Assembly: GCA_965656605.1 (NCBI GenBank)
Contig: CBFHLC010000044.1
Location: forward strand, 1-16,291
Origin: Litorivicinus sp965656605
GTDB taxonomy: Bacteria > Pseudomonadota > Gammaproteobacteria > Pseudomonadales > Litorivicinaceae
Length of the DNA: 16,291 bases
Direction of reading: 5' to 3'
Shown: positions 12,257 through 16,291 of the stretch, in pieces
Numbering within the stretch: the first letter of the stretch is position 1
Layout of the letters: each line of letters starts with the position of its first letter
Made by a program: the position numbers and the translations under genes
Notes under the pieces: generated by a model
Databases searched by the model: none
Told to the model about the DNA's origin: nothing
What the model saw: the letters and a program-made list of their open reading frames with translations, nothing else

Positions 12257-13429
12257 ATGTCACGGGATTCGACTAAGGTCAACCACTTATCGCGTCGTGC
12301 ACTCGCGATTCAGCCCTTTGAGGTGATGCAAATTATCGAGCAGGCCAATCAGTTGGAGCGCCAGGGCCATGACATCATTCACTTAGAGGTGGGAGAGCCG
12401 AAGTTCTCGACCGCGCCGAGTGTGCTTCAAAGCGTGCAAGACTATTTAACGCAATCGCCTATTCGTTACACCGAGGCGGGTGGTCGTCCGGATTTGCGTC
12501 AAGCCATCGCCCGGGATTACCAGACCCGATTCGGCCTAGATGTAGATCCCTCGCGGATCATTGTTACCCAAGGCGCGTCGGCCGCTTTGTTGCTGGCGAT
12601 GGGGGCTATTTTGGATCCGGGTGACGAAATTCTGATGGCTGATCCGGCCTACCCTTGCAATCGTCAATTCGCGCGTTTTGTCGATGCGAATGCACGCTTG
12701 ATTCCTTGTTCGTCCAAGCACGGCTATCAGTTGAGTGCCGACGACATTCAGAACCATTGGGGTGACGAAACTCGTGCGGCCTTGGTAGCCTCGCCATCCA
12801 ATCCCACAGGTACCGTGGTGAGCGCCGCAGGGCTGGCCGCTATGCAGTCAGCGGTGAGCGCTAACGGGGGCCATTTAATCGTCGACGAAATTTATCAGAA
12901 CCTGGCCTATGACGAAGCGGCGCACACAGCCCTGGTCAATCCGGATAGCTGGGTGATCAATAGCTTCTCGAAGTATGCCGGAATGACAGGGTGGCGCTTG
13001 GGCTGGATGGTGTGTCCCGAGGGTACCCAGCAAGCGGTGACTAATATGGCCCAGCATCTTTACATCAGTCCTTCAGAGGTGGCTCAAGTTGCGGGGCTGG
13101 CTAGCTTTGAGCCTGCGGCGCAGGCTGAGTTTGAATCTCGCCGATTGCAATTAAAGGCGTGTCGTGACTACTTGGTGCCGGCCCTCGAGTCCTTAGGTTT
13201 TCAGGTCGACTCGACGCCCGCAGGTGCTTACTACCTATTTGTGGACATCAGCGATGTAGCCGATAATGCAGCCGAGTTTGCCCAGCGTTTACTGCGGCAA
13301 GCCGGGGTTGCTACGACGCCGGGTAACGACTTTGGGCCAGCGTATGCCACCACTCACCTGCGGATCGCCTACGTTGATTCAAGAGAGCGTTTGGAGCAGG
13401 CGGTCGAGCGTATTCGCAGTATCTTATGA
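12257..13429 (+). CDS. class I/II PLP-dependent aminotransferase
   Basis: A 390-residue cytoplasmic fold-type I aminotransferase of the aspartate aminotransferase-like group. Visible sites: GASAAL (106-111) for cofactor phosphate, SNPTG with Asn182, VDEIY with Asp210, the Schiff-base Lys239 in NSFSKYAGMTGWRLGW, Arg247, and the carboxylate-binding Arg369 in LRIAY. Length and motif spacing are normal. Sequence alone does not set the substrate: aspartate, alanine, aromatic acids and N-succinyldiaminopimelate are all handled by relatives. The ATG at 12257 is preceded by AAGG (12244-12247); an ATG at 12252 is out of frame. The stop codon overlaps the sfsA start by ATGA. Aminotransferase-sfsA beside dksA is a recurring arrangement in Pseudomonas relatives. 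Confidence 0.9.
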   Translation: MSRDSTKVNHLSRRALAIQPFEVMQIIEQANQLERQGHDIIHLEVGEPKFSTAPSVLQSVQDYLTQSPIRYTEAGGRPDLRQAIARDYQTRFGLDVDPSRIIVTQGASAALLLAMGAILDPGDEILMADPAYPCNRQFARFVDANARLIPCSSKHGYQLSADDIQNHWGDETRAALVASPSNPTGTVVSAAGLAAMQSAVSANGGHLIVDEIYQNLAYDEAAHTALVNPDSWVINSFSKYAGMTGWRLGWMVCPEGTQQAVTNMAQHLYISPSEVAQVAGLASFEPAAQAEFESRRLQLKACRDYLVPALESLGFQVDSTPAGAYYLFVDISDVADNAAEFAQRLLRQAGVATTPGNDFGPAYATTHLRIAYVDSRERLEQAVERIRSIL

Positions 13430-14085
13430 AGATTGCTTTTGATCTAACAAAAGACGTTCTGGCCCAGCGCTATAAACGTTTTCTGGCCGATACTGAATCG
13501 GGTTTGACGCTGCATTGTCCCAACACGGGGGCAATGACCGGTTTAAAAGATCCGGGTAGTCGCATTGCTTATCGCGCAACGCAAGGCACCAAAACTGCGG
13601 GCCGCTGGATGCTGATTGAATCCCAGCTGGGATTGGCCTGTATTGATAGTGCGGCTGCCAATCATTGGGTGGCCGCGGCGATTGATCAATTCGATGATCA
13701 ATATCACTGGCGACCGGAAGTGAAGCTGGGTGCAAAGCGCATTGATTTTTGCGGTCAGCAAGACGATCAGCGGTGTTGGGTCGAAGTGAAAGGTGTCACG
13801 CTGGCCTTGGGCGGTGGGCAGGGCGCCTTTCCCGATGCGGTTAGCAAGCGGGCGAGTGAGCATCTGCAGGTGTTAAGCGAGCGTGCAGAGGCGGGTGAGA
13901 GAGCCGTTCTGATGTACGTGATCATGCATAACGGCATTGATTGCATCCGACCGGCTGCCGAGATAGATCCTGCGTATGCACAGGCCTTGGATCGCGCTGT
14001 CAACGCCGGTGTCGAGATCTGGCAGTGGGCAACGCACTTGACCTGGGACAGTGTGGAGATGGGTGCTCCTAGCCGCTTGCGCTAG
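13426..14085 (+). CDS. sfsA: sugar fermentation stimulation protein homolog SfsA
   Basis: A 219-residue protein aligning over its length with Escherichia coli SfsA (234 residues). Shared blocks are QRYKRFLADTESGLTLHCPN (14-33), TGAMTG, the region around RIDFCG and WVEVKGVTLA (nuclease-like core with D and ExK residues), FPDAVSKRASEHLQ (residue 126 onward) and an ending in the GVEIWQWATHLT type. The conserved core resembles the PD-(D/E)XK nuclease fold, and SfsA was named for a maltose phenotype and DNA binding; the molecular role is unsettled. Translation is probably coupled to the aminotransferase through ATGA. The 3' end overlaps the convergent Rieske gene by 4 bp, with no terminator hairpin between the two. 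Confidence 0.92.
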   Translation: MKIAFDLTKDVLAQRYKRFLADTESGLTLHCPNTGAMTGLKDPGSRIAYRATQGTKTAGRWMLIESQLGLACIDSAAANHWVAAAIDQFDDQYHWRPEVKLGAKRIDFCGQQDDQRCWVEVKGVTLALGGGQGAFPDAVSKRASEHLQVLSERAEAGERAVLMYVIMHNGIDCIRPAAEIDPAYAQALDRAVNAGVEIWQWATHLTWDSVEMGAPSRLR

Positions 14086-14393
14086 CCCCAAATCTCTTGA
14101 TCGCGAACTTCGATGGTAAAGGGCTGCAGGAACTTTCCAACGCAGGGGCCGAACACGCACTCGCCGGTGCGCGGCTCAAACAAGGCACCGTGGGTTGCGC
14201 ACTGGATGTGCTGCTGATCACCATCCATAAAGCTGTCCGGATTCCACGCCAAATCAATCCCCAGATGGGGGCATGAATCGCGATAGGCCCGCACGCCTAA
14301 TGCGTCTCGGTGAACCACAATGGGGCCACCTTTGGCCGCAAAGCCGCGGGCTTGATCCAGGGGGATGTCGTTTAGATTACAAAGTTTGCGCAC
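14082..14393 (-). CDS. small Rieske [2Fe-2S] ferredoxin
   Basis: A 103-residue single-domain Rieske protein. The cluster ligands are present as CPHLG (Cys41, His43) and CATHG (Cys65, His68), with 21 residues between His43 and Cys65. GALFEPRTGECVFGPC follows, as in NirD-like and dioxygenase-ferredoxin Rieske proteins. No signal peptide or membrane anchor, so a cytoplasmic electron carrier or sensor. No oxygenase or reductase partner is present in the window, so its redox partner is unknown. The start is GTG at 14393, behind a purine-rich GAGAG stretch; no ATG lies near. It overlaps the upstream hypothetical gene by 17 bp and ends inside the sfsA stop region, so it is probably the last gene of a purH-purD transcript. 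Confidence 0.88.
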   Translation of the reverse strand: MRKLCNLNDIPLDQARGFAAKGGPIVVHRDALGVRAYRDSCPHLGIDLAWNPDSFMDGDQQHIQCATHGALFEPRTGECVFGPCVGKFLQPFTIEVRDQEIWG

Positions 14394-14976
14394 GGCTCTC
14401 TCTTATGTTGGCTAATGCGTCCAATGTGCAGCGATTGGCCATCCATTGGTCGTCCATGAGTAACGGTAGACCGGCCGGCAAGGCTTGTAAATTCCAATAC
14501 TGTGCAGAGGGCCAGCGCTGGCCGGGTTGGTCCGAAACGGGCACCGGTTGGCCTTGGTTGTGCGCCATCAAGCACGATGGCACGCCAGGCTGACCCTGCC
14601 AGCTGACCTGGCCGCGCATGCTGGAGACTTGAGTGCCTGCTTCTGTGCAAGTGGCTGGCCACTGCAGCGCGTGGCAAAACTCAGCCAGAGCGCCGGCCCG
14701 CATACTTGAGCCGACAAAGGCAATCGCCTCGGATCTAAGCTGGGGAGTGGGTGGGTGATCGACTAACGCGACCAGATGATAAAGACCTTGCCAAGGAGGC
14801 AGGCAATAGCGTTGAAGGCTGTCTTGGTGGCCAATCAGCCATAGCCGCTCGGCCCCATTAAGCTCTTGTTGATACGCCCAGGCCTGCTCGGGCGTGTCGA
14901 CTCGGGCTGCCAGCAGGTCATGGTGGTGCAGGGGCGCTAGCAAATGATGCGCGCCAGGCCCCAACAGCCACTTCAT
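14377..14976 (-). CDS. uncharacterised 199-residue protein downstream of purD
   Basis: I do not recognise a family. The product has no clear signal peptide, transmembrane helix or catalytic motif. It starts MKWLLGPGAHHLLAPLHHHD and is rich in Trp, Gln, Leu and His. The segment GAERLWLIGHQDSLQRY and a predicted alternation of strands and helices suggest a cytoplasmic globular protein. It is a real gene by context: the ATG directly abuts the purD stop codon (TAG-ATG, no gap), the frame is open for 600 bp, and the Rieske gene overlaps its end by 17 bp. That packing points to translational coupling. A part in maturation or partnering of the Rieske protein is only a guess from adjacency. Confidence 0.7.
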   Translation of the reverse strand: MKWLLGPGAHHLLAPLHHHDLLAARVDTPEQAWAYQQELNGAERLWLIGHQDSLQRYCLPPWQGLYHLVALVDHPPTPQLRSEAIAFVGSSMRAGALAEFCHALQWPATCTEAGTQVSSMRGQVSWQGQPGVPSCLMAHNQGQPVPVSDQPGQRWPSAQYWNLQALPAGLPLLMDDQWMANRCTLDALANIRESRAQTL

Positions 14977-16254
14977 CTAGCCCTCGCGAGCAATCGCACG
15001 GTGGCCGATGTCGCGACGAAACCACAGCCCGTCAAAGCTGACCGCTTGGGCACGAGCGATGGCTTCTTGCTGCGCTTGTTGTACGGTGTCTGCCAGCGCG
15101 GTTGCACACTGCACTCGTCCGCCGGCCGTGACTACCTGGCCGTTATGATCAGCCGTGCCTGCGTGAAACAGTTTGCATGTCTCGCTATCCACGCCTTGAT
15201 CGACGATGGGACTGCCCTTTGGGTAGTCGCCAGGATAACCGGGCGCCGCCAGAACGATGCCCAAGGCGACACGGGGGTCCCAGTCGCACTGCTGATCGGC
15301 TAGCTTTCCGTTGATCGCAGCTAGCAGCAGCGGCGCCAAGTTCGATTGCATCCGCATCATAATCGGCTGAGTTTCGGGGTCGCCGAAACGGCAGTTATAT
15401 TCGAGCACTTTAGGGACGCCATCACAGATCATGATGCCGGCGTACAGAAATCCTCGATAACGGCGGCCCTCATCCATCATGCCCTTCACCGTCGGATGAA
15501 TGACTTGCTCCATGATCGCGTCGTACATCGAGTCAGTTACGCAGGGAGCGGGCGAATAGGCGCCCATGCCACCGGTGTTAGGTCCCAAATCGCCTTCAAG
15601 CGCGGCCTTGTGATCTTGGCTGGTGGCCATGGGCAGAACATCTAGGCCATCTACCATGCAGATGAAGCTGGCTTCTTCGCCGTCCAGAAACTCTTCGACT
15701 ACAACCCGGTGTCCGGCTTCACCAAAGGCATTCCCTGCTAGCATGTCGCGGACTGCGTCCTGCGCCTCGGCAACGGTTTGCGCGATGATCACGCCCTTGC
15801 CGGCGGCCAGACCATCGGCCTTAACGACCAGCGGTGCGCCTAGTGTTTCGCAGTACGCCAGAGCCGGTTCGATTTCTGTGAAGTTCTGATAGGCCGCGGT
15901 TGGGATGCGGTGGCGCGCCAAGAAATCTTTGGTGAAGGCTTTTGAACCTTCGAGTTCAGCGGCCGCTTGGCTGGGGCCGAAAATGGCCAGATTGCGCGAT
16001 TCAAACAGATCTACCACGCCCTCGACCAAGGGTGCCTCGGGGCCAACCACCGTCAAATCGATCTGATTGTCCTGTGCGAAGTCTGCCAGTTTATCGAGCT
16101 GACCGACGCCAATGGCGACGTTCTGGCATTTGTCTTCCAGCGCAGTTCCTGCGTTACCTGGAGTCACAAACACCTGTGTGATGGCGCTGTCCTGGGCCAG
16201 TTTCCAAGCCAAGGCGTGTTCACGACCGCCGCTACCAATAATCAGTGCTTTCAT
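14977..16254 (-). CDS. purD: phosphoribosylamine-glycine ligase (GAR synthetase)
   Basis: A 425-residue cytoplasmic ATP-grasp enzyme that joins glycine to phosphoribosylamine, the second step of purine synthesis. Present are the N-terminal IIGSGGREHALAWKL (5-19), TPGNAGT (31-37), VVGPEAPLV (69-77), the ATP-grasp segments VVKADGLAAGKGV (143-155) and EEFLDGEEASF (187-197), NTGGMGAYSP (226-235) and the metal/ATP motif CRFGDPETQ (288-296). Length is close to the Escherichia coli enzyme (429). The ATG at 16254 follows an AAGGG-like site. purH ends 11 bp upstream, so this is the common purHD operon, usually PurR-controlled, though its promoter lies outside the window. Two further genes follow without a gap, which is not the Escherichia coli arrangement. 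Confidence 0.97.
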   Translation of the reverse strand: MKALIIGSGGREHALAWKLAQDSAITQVFVTPGNAGTALEDKCQNVAIGVGQLDKLADFAQDNQIDLTVVGPEAPLVEGVVDLFESRNLAIFGPSQAAAELEGSKAFTKDFLARHRIPTAAYQNFTEIEPALAYCETLGAPLVVKADGLAAGKGVIIAQTVAEAQDAVRDMLAGNAFGEAGHRVVVEEFLDGEEASFICMVDGLDVLPMATSQDHKAALEGDLGPNTGGMGAYSPAPCVTDSMYDAIMEQVIHPTVKGMMDEGRRYRGFLYAGIMICDGVPKVLEYNCRFGDPETQPIMMRMQSNLAPLLLAAINGKLADQQCDWDPRVALGIVLAAPGYPGDYPKGSPIVDQGVDSETCKLFHAGTADHNGQVVTAGGRVQCATALADTVQQAQQEAIARAQAVSFDGLWFRRDIGHRAIAREG

Positions 16255-16265
16255 ATCAATATCCC

Positions 16266-16291
16266 TTAGTGACGGAAGTGGCGCATAGAGG
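16266..16291 (-). CDS. purH: 3' end of bifunctional AICAR transformylase/IMP cyclohydrolase
   Basis: Only the last seven codons and the stop are in the window. They read SMRHFRH followed by TAA, the ending typical of PurH (MRHFRH). With purD 11 bp downstream on the same strand, this is the standard purH-purD order. The rest of the gene lies beyond the right edge. PurH catalyses the last two steps of IMP synthesis. Confidence 0.85.

Noticed and set aside
14273..14593. A 106-codon plus-strand frame opposite the Rieske and unknown genes.
   Set aside because: The Rieske motif on the minus strand is unambiguous and the operon packing supports the minus-strand frames.

Overview
The window is chromosomal core DNA of a gammaproteobacterium. 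The protein sequences look closest to the Pseudomonas/Oceanospirillales side of the class. The gene order dksA-gluQ-sensor kinase-NtrC-type regulator-(small RNA)-pcnB-folK-panB-panC is the one I know around cbrAB/crcZ in Pseudomonas. Genus and species cannot be fixed from the sequence. I see no insertion sequence, phage gene, CRISPR array, tRNA or rRNA.

Layout. (a) 1-1863, plus strand: the tail of an unknown gene and a strong terminator, then a two-gene unit of a GlxA-family AraC regulator and a YfcG/YghU-type glutathione transferase. (b) 1796-12165, minus strand, read right to left: dksA, gluQ, a CbrA-like kinase, a CbrB-like sigma-54 activator, a small-RNA locus, pcnB, folK, panB, panC, a soluble chemotaxis receptor, and a YjeH-type amino-acid exporter whose 3' end overlaps the transferase gene by 68 bp. 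(c) 12257-14085, plus strand, divergent from dksA: a class I aminotransferase and sfsA, overlapping by 4 bp. (d) 14082-16291, minus strand: the last codons of purH, then purD, an unrecognised 199-residue protein and a small Rieske ferredoxin, all tightly packed.

The best signal is the 383-bp gap between the cbrB-like and pcnB genes. On the minus strand it holds, in order: an array of TGTTAC-like half-sites roughly one helical turn apart, a sigma-54 promoter with exact -24/-12 spacing, about 180 nt carrying four AAN-repeat tracts (two are the identical 11-mer AACAATAACAA; three sit in loops of GC-rich 4-bp stems), and an intrinsic terminator. This is the layout of the Pseudomonas CrcZ RNA, which binds Hfq/Crc and relieves catabolite repression under CbrAB control, but here the RNA would be less than half the Pseudomonas length. 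The kinase also lacks the large transporter-like N-terminus of Pseudomonas CbrA. So the window appears to hold a compact version of the CbrAB-CrcZ carbon/nitrogen control circuit.

A second point: conserved PcnB sequence extends 22 codons upstream of the first GTG, with no ATG, GTG or TTG codon available. The open frame reaches an ATT-ATT pair behind a GGAG site. This suggests an AUU start, as reported for Escherichia coli pcnB. The pcnB-folK-panB-panC genes are chained by three successive ATGA overlaps, which links RNA polyadenylation, folate and pantothenate genes in one transcript.
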